From an uncultured Bacteroidota bacterium (GTDB lineage Bacteria; Bacteroidota; Bacteroidia; Flavobacteriales; Flavobacteriaceae), in the NCBI GenBank assembly GCA_902519075.1, contig CABYIO010000012.1, forward strand, positions 1-34,856: 34,856 bases of DNA, read 5' to 3'. Shown piece after piece: positions 1-9,635 of the stretch. The position numbers and the translations under genes were made by a program. A model generated the notes under the pieces. It made no database searches. It saw only the letters and a program-made list of their open reading frames with translations, and had not been told where the DNA came from. Every line of letters starts with the position of its first letter. Position 1 is the stretch's first letter.

Positions 1-1
1 A

Positions 2-310
2 CATATACTAAAGCAATGCTGGAAGTTAGAAACTCATGATAAAGACATGATCGTAATGTACCATGAATTTAAATACGTAAATAAATCAAGTATAGAAAAT
101 AAAATCATTTCTACAATGGGGTGTACAGGTGAAGATAGTACTTATACAGCAATGGCAAAAACCGTTGGCTTACCGCTTGCCATAGCTTGTCTTTTAATTT
201 TGAATAAAGAAATTAATTTAACAGGTGTTCAAACTCCGATAAATAAAGAAATTTATGACCCTGTTCTTCAAGAACTAGAAAATTTTGGAATATTCTTTAA
301 TGAAAAATAA
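2..310 (+). CDS. Saccharopine dehydrogenase (saccharopine reductase) C-terminal fragment, 5' truncated by window edge
   Basis: Frame stays open upstream of the listed Met to position 2 (HILKQCWKLETHDKDMIVMYHEFKY...); STMGCTGEDSTYTAMAKTVGLPLAIA and GVQTPINKEIYDPVLQELENFGI resemble the saccharopine dehydrogenase C-terminus. Confidence 0.85.
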   Translation, partial: HILKQCWKLETHDKDMIVMYHEFKYVNKSSIENKIISTMGCTGEDSTYTAMAKTVGLPLAIACLLILNKEINLTGVQTPINKEIYDPVLQELENFGIFFNEK

Positions 311-779
311 TCCTATGAAAAATGATATTGTAAAATTAGACGGAATTGACAAAAAAATATTAAAAATGCTGATGGAAAATTCTAGAAGACCTATTCTGGA
401 AATAGCAAAAAATATCGGAATTTCTGGAGCAGCTATACATCAAAGACTTAGAAAACTCGAAAAACAGAATTTAATAATTGGCTCTAGTATAAAAGTCAAT
501 ACCAAAATATTAGGATATACCACAATGGCATTCATTGGAATTTTCTTAGATAGGGCTACAAATAATAAAACCGTAGTAAATGAACTAAAAGAAATAAAAG
601 AAATACTTGAATGTCACTATACTACAGGAGATTGGAGTGTACTTGCAAAACTAATTTGTAAAGACAACGAGGACTTAATGGAAATTTTAACAAAAAAAAT
701 TCAAACTATCAAGGGTGTTGCTAGAACAGAAACATATATTTCATTAGAGCAACAGATTAATAGACAAATCACTTTGTAA
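300..779 (+). CDS. Lrp/AsnC family transcriptional regulator
   Basis: N-terminal HTH (LDGIDKKILKMLMENSRRPILEIAKNIGISGAAIHQRLRKLE) plus RAM/AsnC ligand domain; ATG at 300 or 315 is more plausible than 285; overlaps the upstream stop. Confidence 0.9.
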   Translation: MKNNPMKNDIVKLDGIDKKILKMLMENSRRPILEIAKNIGISGAAIHQRLRKLEKQNLIIGSSIKVNTKILGYTTMAFIGIFLDRATNNKTVVNELKEIKEILECHYTTGDWSVLAKLICKDNEDLMEILTKKIQTIKGVARTETYISLEQQINRQITL

Positions 780-826
780 TTTGATTAATTTTAATTGAAT
801 ATCTTTGATATCTGATTAATTAAATT

Positions 827-2326
827 ATGCTGATACGATTGGTAAAAATATTTACGATTTTTTTTTCGATAATATTACTTGTCTTAAATATTCAAAGTTG
901 TCAAAATGAGTCAATTGATCAAAATTATGCTGATAATGACTCAGATGGGTTTTACGATTTAATTGATAATTGTCCCTTAATCTCAAATCCAAATCAAGTA
1001 GATAGTAACGGAGATGGAATTGGAGATATGTGCTCAGATATTGATGATGATGGCATTATAGATGGTCAAGACAACTGCCCTGTAAATTATAATCCAAATC
1101 AAATTGATAATGATGGAGATGGTATTGGGGATTCATGTGATCTTGTTGATTTTACATCATTGCCTTGTATTGATGGTTTTGCTGGTGAATATCCTTGTAA
1201 TGGATATAATTTAATTGGTCATCTATCTATTGAAAATCTTAGTATTGATTTTGTTGAAAATACTAGGGTTAATGATTCATGGGGATGGAAAGATCCTGAA
1301 ACTGGAAAAGAATATGCCATTGTTGGTCTATCATCCCATACATCCTTTGTTGACATGAGTGACCCAGATAATTTATTGTTAATTGGAGTTATTCCTACTG
1401 CCTCTGTAAATAGTATCTGGAGGGATATTAAAGTTCATAACAATCATGCATATATTGTAAGTGAAGCATCAAACCATGGTATGCAGATATTTGATTTGAC
1501 AAGATTAAGAAGTGTAGAAAATATACCAAGTGTTTTTTCTCCAGATTCGCATTTTACGGATTTTGGAAGAGCACATAATATAGTCATAAATGAACAAACA
1601 GGTTACGCATATCCCGTTGGAAATCAAGATCCTGGAAGAAGTTTTACAAGAGATCCCGGACATGAGGGTGGCTTATTTGATGGAGGCCCGATATTTGTAA
1701 ACATCCAAAATCCATTAGCCCCTGTTATGGAAGGTGGATTTAGCAATGCTGGCTATTGTCACGATGCTCAAGCAGTAATATATAATGGGCCAGATAATGA
1801 GCACTTAGGCAAGGAAATTATAATCGGAAGTGACGCACAACATGTGGATATTATTGATGTAACTGACAAATCAAATCCAATACTTATTTCTACTATTGTA
1901 TATGAAAATACACACTATACTCACCAAGGATGGTTAACAGAAGATCACAAATATTTTATTGTTGGAGACGAATTGGATGAAGCTGCTGATGGAATTAATA
2001 CAAGAAGTATAGTTTTAGATTTTACCGACTTAGATAATCCACAATTACATTATGATTATTACGGACCAACATTGGCAATTGATCATAATGGTTACATTGT
2101 TGGGAATAGATTTTATTTAGCAAGCTATAAAGCAGGTTTGAGAGAAATAGATATCAGTCAAATAGAATCAAAACAAATGAGTGAAGTTGGTTATTTTGAC
2201 TCATATCCTCAAGGAGATGGATCTGGGTTTAGTGGAGCATGGAGTGTTTACCCTTTCCACCAAAGTAGAAATATTATAATTAGTGATATACAAAATGGTC
2301 TTTTTGTTGTAAAAAGAGAAAATTAA
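827..2326 (+). CDS. Choice-of-anchor B family lipoprotein with thrombospondin type 3 calcium-binding repeats
   Basis: Lipobox-like NIQSC; two TSP3 repeats (DNDSDGFYDLIDNCPLISNPNQVDSNGDGIGDMC, DNDGDGIGDSC); beta-propeller-like LVDMSDP/HDAQ/THQGW motifs of choice-of-anchor B proteins. Confidence 0.82.
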   Translation: MLIRLVKIFTIFFSIILLVLNIQSCQNESIDQNYADNDSDGFYDLIDNCPLISNPNQVDSNGDGIGDMCSDIDDDGIIDGQDNCPVNYNPNQIDNDGDGIGDSCDLVDFTSLPCIDGFAGEYPCNGYNLIGHLSIENLSIDFVENTRVNDSWGWKDPETGKEYAIVGLSSHTSFVDMSDPDNLLLIGVIPTASVNSIWRDIKVHNNHAYIVSEASNHGMQIFDLTRLRSVENIPSVFSPDSHFTDFGRAHNIVINEQTGYAYPVGNQDPGRSFTRDPGHEGGLFDGGPIFVNIQNPLAPVMEGGFSNAGYCHDAQAVIYNGPDNEHLGKEIIIGSDAQHVDIIDVTDKSNPILISTIVYENTHYTHQGWLTEDHKYFIVGDELDEAADGINTRSIVLDFTDLDNPQLHYDYYGPTLAIDHNGYIVGNRFYLASYKAGLREIDISQIESKQMSEVGYFDSYPQGDGSGFSGAWSVYPFHQSRNIIISDIQNGLFVVKREN

Positions 2327-2327
2327 A

Positions 2328-2582
2328 TTACTTTATAAATCTATTATTGGAAATAATAATAAAGTATGGCCAAGGCAAGCTTAGAGAAACTGCATAAATT
2401 ATAGCCCTTGTCTCATTAGTTAAAAATATTATTGAAACAAAATATATGAAATAGGTATAAAAAGATACACTAAGCATAAATTTTCTAAAAGACTTAAGAT
2501 AATTAATAAAATCAAACTTATATTTTTCAGCTTTTGACATGGGTATTATATCCTGCCAACAGAATATCTGCATTATTTTCAT
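2328..2582 (-). CDS. Hypothetical small membrane protein
   Basis: 84-aa ORF with two hydrophobic stretches, fills the gap between convergent genes; start could be MSKAEKYKFD at 2540. Confidence 0.4.
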   Translation of the reverse strand: MKIMQIFCWQDIIPMSKAEKYKFDFINYLKSFRKFMLSVSFYTYFIYFVSIIFLTNETRAIIYAVSLSLPWPYFIIISNNRFIK

Positions 2583-2636
2583 TGACTATATAACCACAAA
2601 TAGCAATTAAAAAAGAGGTAAGTATGACTGAAATTA

Positions 2637-5321
2637 TTATACAACGAAATTTATAATTTTTTCAGGGATTATTATAACTCTTTTAGGCTTATTACCCTGT
2701 AATTTCTTAATAAAATTTTCATCGGAAAGAATAGCTTTTTCTATTTCCTGTTTTGTTAAATCAGTAGATAATTCAATTTTGTATTTTAATTTTCCGTTTA
2801 TTGAAACAGGGTATATTTTAGTGTTATCTTGTAAGTATGATTCAATGTATTCTGGAAAGCTTGAAAAAGTTATAGATTCTGAATTACCAATTTGCTCCCA
2901 AATTTCTTCACAAATATGAGGAGCAAAAGGGGATAATACTATTAATAATGGCTCTAAAACATCTTTACTTATACAATCCTGTGATGTCAATTCATTTACA
3001 GTAATCATTAATGTTGAAACTGCCGTATTAAAAGAAAAAGTCTCTATGTCAGAAGAAACCTTTTTAATACATCTATGTAAAATTTTTAGGGAATCTTCAC
3101 TTGGTTTTGAATTATCAATTCTTAGTTTATCTGAATTAAAATAAAGTTTCCAAAACTTTTTTAGGAAGTTGTGAACACCAGAAATTCCTGCTGTATTCCA
3201 AGGCTTGGATTGTTCAAGTGGGCCAAGAAACATTTCGTACATTCTCAAAGTATCAGTCCCAAATTTTTCACATATTTCGTCAGGATTAACAACATTGTAT
3301 TTTGATTTTGACATTTTTTCAACTTCTCTATGAACCTTAAAAACTTTATCAAACTCAAAAACTCCTTCATTAAATTGAGGATTTTCTTTTTTTAATAAAT
3401 CTATATCTAATTCATTTTTTTCGTTAACATATTTAATATCAACCAGAATTTTTTGAGTACTATATTTATTTTCCAATTCAGATGAAACATATCCAGTCTG
3501 ATTAGTTTTTCTAAAAATATAAGCGCTATTTCCTAGAATCATTCCTTGGTTGACGAGCTTCTTAAATGGCTCTTTTGTATTAACGTAACCTAAATCATAT
3601 AATACCTTATGCCAAAATCTAGAATATAATAAATGTAAAACGGCATGCTCTGCACCACCAATATATAAATCAACTGGCATCCAATATTTTATACTATCCT
3701 CCGAAGCAAATTCTAATTGATTATTTGGATCTAAAAATCTTAAATAGTACCAACAAGATCCAGCCCATTGAGGCATGGTATTGGTTTCTCTTAAATATTT
3801 TTTATCATCAATTGAAACAGATTTCCATTCAATATTCCTAGCCAAAGGGGACATACCATCATCTGTAGGAAGATATGAATCAACCTCAGGTAACTCAAGA
3901 GGTAAATCTTTTTCGTCAACTGCTTTCATTCCAGTTTCAGAATGTAAGATTGGGATTGGCTCACCCCAATATCTTTGTCTTGTAAATATCCAATCTCTTA
4001 GCTTATAGTTTATTGTCTTTTTTCCTTGTCCGTTTTTTTCTAAAATCTCTGAAACTAACTCTTTAAATTTTACACTATCCATGCCATTAAAATCATCCGA
4101 GTTAATAATCTCTCCCGATCCAGAGTAAAACTCATCATCACTTTTTATAACTTTTAATATCTCAAGATTAAACTTTTTTGCGAACTCAAAATCTCTTTCG
4201 TCATGAGCTGGTACTGCCATTATTGCTCCTGTTCCATAGCCATATAAAACATAATCAGAAACCCATATTGGTATTTTACTTTTTGACATAGGGTTAATTG
4301 CATATGACCCAGTGAATACACCTGTTTTATTTTTTTGATTTTCCTGCCTTTCAAGATCGCTTTTTGATAAGGCGATTTCTTTATATTCGTTTATTTCTTT
4401 TTTTTGGTCTTCTGTTACAATTGAGTCAATGATTGGATGCTCTGGTGCAAGTACCAAATATGTAGCTCCGAAAATAGTATCCGGTCGTGTAGTGAATACT
4501 TCAACTTCATTATTTCCATCAATTTTAAAATTTATTTCGGCACCCGATGATCTCCCTATCCAATTTCTTTGTGATGTTTTAATGGATTCAGGCCAATCTA
4601 AATCATCCAAATCATCAAGAAGCCTATCAGCATAATCAGTTATTCTCATGACCCATTGTTTCATCGGTCGTCGAATAACAGGATATCCACCCCTTTCACT
4701 TAAACCACCTATTACCTCCTCATTTGCTAGTACTGTTCCTAATTCTTCACACCAGTTAACATCAATAGTATCTATATATGCTAATCGTTTATTATCTATA
4801 AATCTTATTTTTTCTGTTAGATTTAAATCTTCAGGGATATTTAATTCAGAAATATTAACTGCCTTATTTTTTTCTTTATCAAAAAAGGAGTTGTAGAGTT
4901 TTAAAAAAATCCATTGAGTCCACTTATAATAGCTACTGTCACTGGTCTTTATTTCTCTACTCCAATCATATGATAAACCTAGTCTATTTAATTGTTCTTT
5001 AAACCTTACAATATTATTCTCAGTTGTAATTTTGGGATGTTGACCTGTTTTTATTGCATATTGTTCAGCAGGTAATCCAAATGAATCAAACCCCATTGGA
5101 TGTAAAACATTAAAACCCTTTGTTCTTTTGTATCTTGAAATTATGTCAGATGCGATATACCCAAGAGGATGTCCAACATGTAATCCCGATCCAGATGGAT
5201 ATGGAAACATATCAAGAACATAATATTTTGGCAAATCAGATTTATTGTTTGCATTGTATAGCTTTTTTTCATGCCAATATTTTTGCCATTTTTCTTCTAT
5301 ATTTCTAAAATTGTATTCCAT
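2637..5321 (-). CDS. leuS: Leucyl-tRNA synthetase
   Basis: Class I aaRS motifs FPYPSGSGLHVGHPLGY (HIGH-type) and KMSKSKYNVVNPDE (KMSKS); native start MEYNFRNIEEKWQKYW at 5321. Confidence 0.98.
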   Translation of the reverse strand: MEYNFRNIEEKWQKYWHEKKLYNANNKSDLPKYYVLDMFPYPSGSGLHVGHPLGYIASDIISRYKRTKGFNVLHPMGFDSFGLPAEQYAIKTGQHPKITTENNIVRFKEQLNRLGLSYDWSREIKTSDSSYYKWTQWIFLKLYNSFFDKEKNKAVNISELNIPEDLNLTEKIRFIDNKRLAYIDTIDVNWCEELGTVLANEEVIGGLSERGGYPVIRRPMKQWVMRITDYADRLLDDLDDLDWPESIKTSQRNWIGRSSGAEINFKIDGNNEVEVFTTRPDTIFGATYLVLAPEHPIIDSIVTEDQKKEINEYKEIALSKSDLERQENQKNKTGVFTGSYAINPMSKSKIPIWVSDYVLYGYGTGAIMAVPAHDERDFEFAKKFNLEILKVIKSDDEFYSGSGEIINSDDFNGMDSVKFKELVSEILEKNGQGKKTINYKLRDWIFTRQRYWGEPIPILHSETGMKAVDEKDLPLELPEVDSYLPTDDGMSPLARNIEWKSVSIDDKKYLRETNTMPQWAGSCWYYLRFLDPNNQLEFASEDSIKYWMPVDLYIGGAEHAVLHLLYSRFWHKVLYDLGYVNTKEPFKKLVNQGMILGNSAYIFRKTNQTGYVSSELENKYSTQKILVDIKYVNEKNELDIDLLKKENPQFNEGVFEFDKVFKVHREVEKMSKSKYNVVNPDEICEKFGTDTLRMYEMFLGPLEQSKPWNTAGISGVHNFLKKFWKLYFNSDKLRIDNSKPSEDSLKILHRCIKKVSSDIETFSFNTAVSTLMITVNELTSQDCISKDVLEPLLIVLSPFAPHICEEIWEQIGNSESITFSSFPEYIESYLQDNTKIYPVSINGKLKYKIELSTDLTKQEIEKAILSDENFIKKLQGNKPKRVIIIPEKIINFVV

Positions 5322-5439
5322 GATATTTATATTGACCCAAAAAAACAAATTTACATTTTCTACTAACAATAGAAAATCTTTTTAATTATTGATTTCTTCA
5401 TTACTTTTATGTACAAATCATTAATAAATTTTCAATTAG

Positions 5440-6303
5440 ATGAGAAATATCAAAAACAGAAGACTTTTTACATCTTATGTTTCAATAACAGTAATAATGT
5501 CTATAGTATTATTTTTGTTTGGTTTTTTTGGTATTTTCTTCATCAGTTCTAATTCAATTGCAAACTCATTTAAAGAAAATTTTTCGGTTTCAATTTTCTT
5601 CAAGGAAAATGCTAAAAAAATAGAAATAATTCAACTACAAAATGAACTTTTGATGAGCAGTTACATTCAAGAATTAAAATACATTTCTAAAGATGATGCT
5701 TTGTTGATTATGAAAGAAGAATACGGACAAGATTTCATTCAGGAACTGGGGTTTAATCCACTTGTTAATTCCATCGACATTAATCTTCAAAGTGAATTTG
5801 TTGAAGCCTCTTCATTAGATAGTATTTCTGCTATAATTAGTAAAAAAAAATATATTGATGAAATCACCTACGATAAAAATTTAATTAATTCAATTAATAA
5901 TAATATTAGAAGAGTCTCATTATGGCTAATGCCTTCAATTTTAATATTATCGATAATTACATTTTTAGTTATTAATAGCTCGATAAGACTTTCAATCTAT
6001 TCTAACAGACAACTTATAAAAACAATGCAACTTGTTGGAGCAACTAAAAGTTTTATAAGAAGACCTTTTATAAGAACTAATATTTTATTGAGTATAATTT
6101 CATCATTGATAGCGATATCAATACTGATTTTATTGATATACTATATTGATTCAAATATTTCTTTTATTGAAAATATTAAATTACAATCATTATTTATGTT
6201 ATTTATAATTATCATAAGTCTTGGTTTAATTATTAGCTATATTAGTACGTTCTTAGCAACACAAAATATTTTAAAAATAAAGGCAGATAATTTAGATGTT
6301 TAA
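5440..6303 (+). CDS. ftsX: Cell division protein FtsX-type permease
   Basis: N-terminal TM, extracytoplasmic domain, three C-terminal TMs with LMQLVGAT-like motif (KTMQLVGATKSFIRRPF); followed by DUF3098 and uppP. Confidence 0.9.
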   Translation: MRNIKNRRLFTSYVSITVIMSIVLFLFGFFGIFFISSNSIANSFKENFSVSIFFKENAKKIEIIQLQNELLMSSYIQELKYISKDDALLIMKEEYGQDFIQELGFNPLVNSIDINLQSEFVEASSLDSISAIISKKKYIDEITYDKNLINSINNNIRRVSLWLMPSILILSIITFLVINSSIRLSIYSNRQLIKTMQLVGATKSFIRRPFIRTNILLSIISSLIAISILILLIYYIDSNISFIENIKLQSLFMLFIIIISLGLIISYISTFLATQNILKIKADNLDV

Positions 6304-6305
6304 TC

Positions 6306-6536
6306 ATGAAAAAGAAAAAAGAATTTTTATTTGATAAAACAAATTATAAATATGTTATGATTGGCATTTTTTTTATAATTGCTGGTTTTATTTTAATGTA
6401 TGGTGGAGGAAGTGATGATCCTAATGTATTTTCCGAAGAAATTTACAGCTTTAGAAGAATTAGAGTTGCCCCTGCATTAATATTAATAGGTTTTGCGATT
6501 CAAGTGTATGCTATTCTTAAATCTCCAAAAAAATAA
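6306..6536 (+). CDS. DUF3098 family small membrane protein
   Basis: 76 aa, two TM helices, GFILMYGGGSDDPNVFSEEIYSFRRIRVAPALILIGF. Confidence 0.85.
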   Translation: MKKKKEFLFDKTNYKYVMIGIFFIIAGFILMYGGGSDDPNVFSEEIYSFRRIRVAPALILIGFAIQVYAILKSPKK

Positions 6537-6538
6537 CA

Positions 6539-7324
6539 ATGAATGAAATTGATGCTGTCATTCTTGGTATTATTCAAGGGTTAACTGAATTTTTACCTGT
6601 TTCTTCAAGCGGTCACTTAGAAATTGCAAGAACATTACTTGAAACAGATCAATTACCTTCAGATAACCTACTAATGACTTCCGTTTTACATTTTGCAACA
6701 GCGCTAAGTACCATTATTGTATTTAGAGAGGATATTACATCTTTATTTTTTGGTGTGTTAAGCAAAGAAGATAAAAACAGCAAACTATATATAATAAAAA
6801 TTTTGATTGCTATAATACCGGCTGGAATAGTTGGTTTTTTACTAAGTGACAAAATAGAATTTCTTTTTTCAGGAAACATGAGATTGGTTGGTGTAATGTT
6901 GATCATTACAGGCGTATTACTTTTTCTTACAAAAATTACAAAAGCAAAAAAATTGAAAATAAATAATAAACATGCACTTATTATAGGTTTATCACAAGCA
7001 CTTGCCGTTATTCCTGGTATTTCTAGATCTGGAGCAACAATATGTACATCAATTTTTTTAGGGAATAATAAAAGTGAGGCAGCAAAATTTTCTTTTTTAA
7101 TAGTTATACCCGTAATATTCGGTGCAATCCTAAAAGATGTATTATCTGGGAATATATTTAACAATGATATTGAATTTGTAATTTTAATGATTGGTTTTGC
7201 TTCTTCATTTATAACGGGAATTTTGGCTTGTAAACTTATGATAAAAGTTGTCGCAAATAACAACCTGATTTATTTTAGTTTTTATTGTTTTATTTTAGGT
7301 TTATTGTCAATACTTATTTTTTAA
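6539..7324 (+). CDS. uppP: Undecaprenyl-diphosphate phosphatase
   Basis: GIIQGLTEFLPVSSSGHL and PGISRSGATI signatures. Confidence 0.97.
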   Translation: MNEIDAVILGIIQGLTEFLPVSSSGHLEIARTLLETDQLPSDNLLMTSVLHFATALSTIIVFREDITSLFFGVLSKEDKNSKLYIIKILIAIIPAGIVGFLLSDKIEFLFSGNMRLVGVMLIITGVLLFLTKITKAKKLKINNKHALIIGLSQALAVIPGISRSGATICTSIFLGNNKSEAAKFSFLIVIPVIFGAILKDVLSGNIFNNDIEFVILMIGFASSFITGILACKLMIKVVANNNLIYFSFYCFILGLLSILIF

Positions 7325-7328
7325 ATCT

Positions 7329-8009
7329 ATGAGCTCAGATTTTCAGAGGGGAGAAATGATTCTTATTGATAAAGAATTAAATTGGACATCATTTGATGTA
7401 GTAAGTAAGCTTAGAAATTCTATTAAAAAGAAGTTAAATATTAAAAAAATCAAAGTTGGACATGCTGGCACATTAGATCCTCTTGCAACAGGACTATTAA
7501 TAATTTGCACAGGCAAAATGACTAAAAGAATTGATGAGTTTTCAGGGCTAAATAAAACATACACTGGAAAAATTACTATTGGATCGACTACCCCTTCATA
7601 TGACCTGGAAACCAAACCTAATATGAATTATCCTACTGATCATATATCCGAAAATTTAATAATTGAGACAGCAAAAAAATTTGTCGGAAAAATTGATCAA
7701 AAACCACCAGTTTTTTCAGCTGTTAAAAAAGATGGGGTCAGACTATATAAGCTTGCTAGAAAAGGAGTAAAAGTTGAAGTTGAAAAAAGAGAAATAATAA
7801 TTCATGATTTTTTAATTAGATCTATAAATTTTCCCGAAGTTGAGTTTTCAGTTACTTGTAGCAAAGGAACCTACATAAGATCACTCGCCCATGATTTTGG
7901 TAAAGAATTACATTCAGGAGCTCATCTTTCAGAGTTAAGAAGGACATTTATTGGTAATTATTCAGTAGATAATTCACTGAAATTAATGGAATTCATAAGA
8001 AATATTTGA
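7329..8009 (+). CDS. truB: tRNA pseudouridine(55) synthase
   Basis: KVGHAGTLDPLATGLL catalytic motif, CSKGTYIRSLAHDFG. Confidence 0.97.
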   Translation: MSSDFQRGEMILIDKELNWTSFDVVSKLRNSIKKKLNIKKIKVGHAGTLDPLATGLLIICTGKMTKRIDEFSGLNKTYTGKITIGSTTPSYDLETKPNMNYPTDHISENLIIETAKKFVGKIDQKPPVFSAVKKDGVRLYKLARKGVKVEVEKREIIIHDFLIRSINFPEVEFSVTCSKGTYIRSLAHDFGKELHSGAHLSELRRTFIGNYSVDNSLKLMEFIRNI

Positions 8010-8011
8010 TT

Positions 8012-9631
8012 TTAAAATTTAATTTCTTTGGAGTGAATATCGGTTGATTTGTCATAGGGAATATTGTTCAAAATCAACTTAATTGCACTTATACGAGCGT
8101 CTATTTTTCTATCTGCAAGTATAATATGCCATGGAGATATTTTAGAATTAGTTTTTTTGAACATTTTGTCTTTGAATTTGGTGTATTCATCCCACAAAAC
8201 TTGAGCTTTACTATCAACCTCTGTATATTTCCATTTCTTTAACGAACTATTTTTTATTTCTTTAAATCTCTTTTTTTGAGTTTCTTTTGAAATCGAAAAA
8301 TAAAATTTCAGTAGAATAATATTATCATCTATTATCATTTTTTCAAAATCATTTACGTGTCTAATAAAATTTTCATATTGTTCTTTTGAACAGAAGCCAT
8401 TAACAGGTTCAACAACTGCCCTATTATACCATGATCTGTCAAAAAAAACAATCTCACCATTTTTTGGTAAGTGCTCAACATACCTTTGGAAGTACCACTG
8501 CTCTTCTTCTGTCGCTGAAGGTTTTGGAAGTGCTACTACTTTAAGTTTCCTTGGATTTAAGTTTTGTATTGTCCTTCTGATGGCTCCACCTTTACCAGCT
8601 GAATCTCTACCTTCAAATAAAATGACGATTTTTTTATTTTTTTCTGAAACCCAATTTTGGAGCTTGATCATTTCTGTTTGAAGCTTTTTTAGATCCCTTT
8701 CAAATTTTACATATCTAAGAGTCTTAGAAAGAGATGTATTATCTCTCGAAAGTAAATTAATAAGTCCTTTATTTTTATTTAAAAATTTTAAATCTTTTTT
8801 TGAAAAATTAACCTGTTTATCTTTTTTAATATTTTTTGGCTTTTCTGTTGAATGTAAAGTTTTTTTAAAGTTTTTAAATTTAGAAAGTACATAGCTTATT
8901 GAATTTATCCTTGCGTCTAATTTATTATTACTGTCAATAATTTTCCAAGGAGCATGTTCTGAATTTGTTTTCAAAAACATTTTTTCTTTATACTGAGTAT
9001 AAACATCCCAACTCTTCTGACCTTCCATATCGACTTCGCTGAATTTCCATGTTTTCAGAGGATTAGATAAACGATTTACAAATCTTAATTTTTGTTCATC
9101 TTTAGTTATGGAAAACCACAGCTTGATTAGTATTACACCATCATCAATCAACATTTTTTCAAAATCATTGACCTGATTTATAAATAACTCGTAATCACTT
9201 TTTTCGCAAAAGCCCATTACGGGCTCAACGATAGCCCTATTATACCAGCTTCTGTCATAGAATACAATTTCACCTGGATTTGGAATTTGTTTTAAATATC
9301 TTTGAAAATACCATTGACCTTTTTCAACTTGTGTTGGTTCAGCTAAAGCAACAACTCGTGAATTTCTTGGGTTTAAGTGTTCTACAAACCTTTTGATTGC
9401 ACCACCTTTTCCAGCAGCGTCTCTACCTTCAAAAATTATGCATACTCTTTTATTATTTTTACTGATCCAATTTTGAAGGTTAACTAAATCAATTTGTAAT
9501 TCAATGATTTTTCTATTGTAATCACTTTTTTGAATAATTTTTTCATAGCGTTTCTTGGATAACTTTTCCTTTAATATTGACAGAAAAATTTCTCTTTCGT
9601 TATGCTTATTTAATTCATCAATTGACAACAT
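8012..9631 (-). CDS. Tandem-domain polyphosphate kinase 2 family protein
   Basis: Two PPK2 modules: FEGRDAAGKGGAIKR...YDRSWYNRAIVEPVMGFC and FEGRDSAGKGGAIRR...FDRSWYNRAVVEPVNGFC. Confidence 0.93.
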   Translation of the reverse strand: MLSIDELNKHNEREIFLSILKEKLSKKRYEKIIQKSDYNRKIIELQIDLVNLQNWISKNNKRVCIIFEGRDAAGKGGAIKRFVEHLNPRNSRVVALAEPTQVEKGQWYFQRYLKQIPNPGEIVFYDRSWYNRAIVEPVMGFCEKSDYELFINQVNDFEKMLIDDGVILIKLWFSITKDEQKLRFVNRLSNPLKTWKFSEVDMEGQKSWDVYTQYKEKMFLKTNSEHAPWKIIDSNNKLDARINSISYVLSKFKNFKKTLHSTEKPKNIKKDKQVNFSKKDLKFLNKNKGLINLLSRDNTSLSKTLRYVKFERDLKKLQTEMIKLQNWVSEKNKKIVILFEGRDSAGKGGAIRRTIQNLNPRKLKVVALPKPSATEEEQWYFQRYVEHLPKNGEIVFFDRSWYNRAVVEPVNGFCSKEQYENFIRHVNDFEKMIIDDNIILLKFYFSISKETQKKRFKEIKNSSLKKWKYTEVDSKAQVLWDEYTKFKDKMFKKTNSKISPWHIILADRKIDARISAIKLILNNIPYDKSTDIHSKEIKF

Positions 9632-9635
9632 AGTT

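Noticed and set aside
800-807. TATCTTTG as a -7 element for the choice-of-anchor B gene
   Set aside because: Matches TAnnTTTG but nearby TTTG/TTG are at 23 or 16 nt spacing rather than about 19; too weak to call.
3775-5308. Four plus-strand ORFs (3775-4008, 4429-4635, 4648-4896, 5120-5308) inside leuS
   Set aside because: Antisense shadows of the leuS reading frame with no family signal.
6649-7263. 204-aa ORF antisense to uppP
   Set aside because: Fully antisense to a well-conserved uppP; composition mirrors complementary TM codons; no recognisable family.
7343-7615. 90-aa ORF antisense to truB
   Set aside because: Overlaps the conserved catalytic region of truB; shadow ORF.
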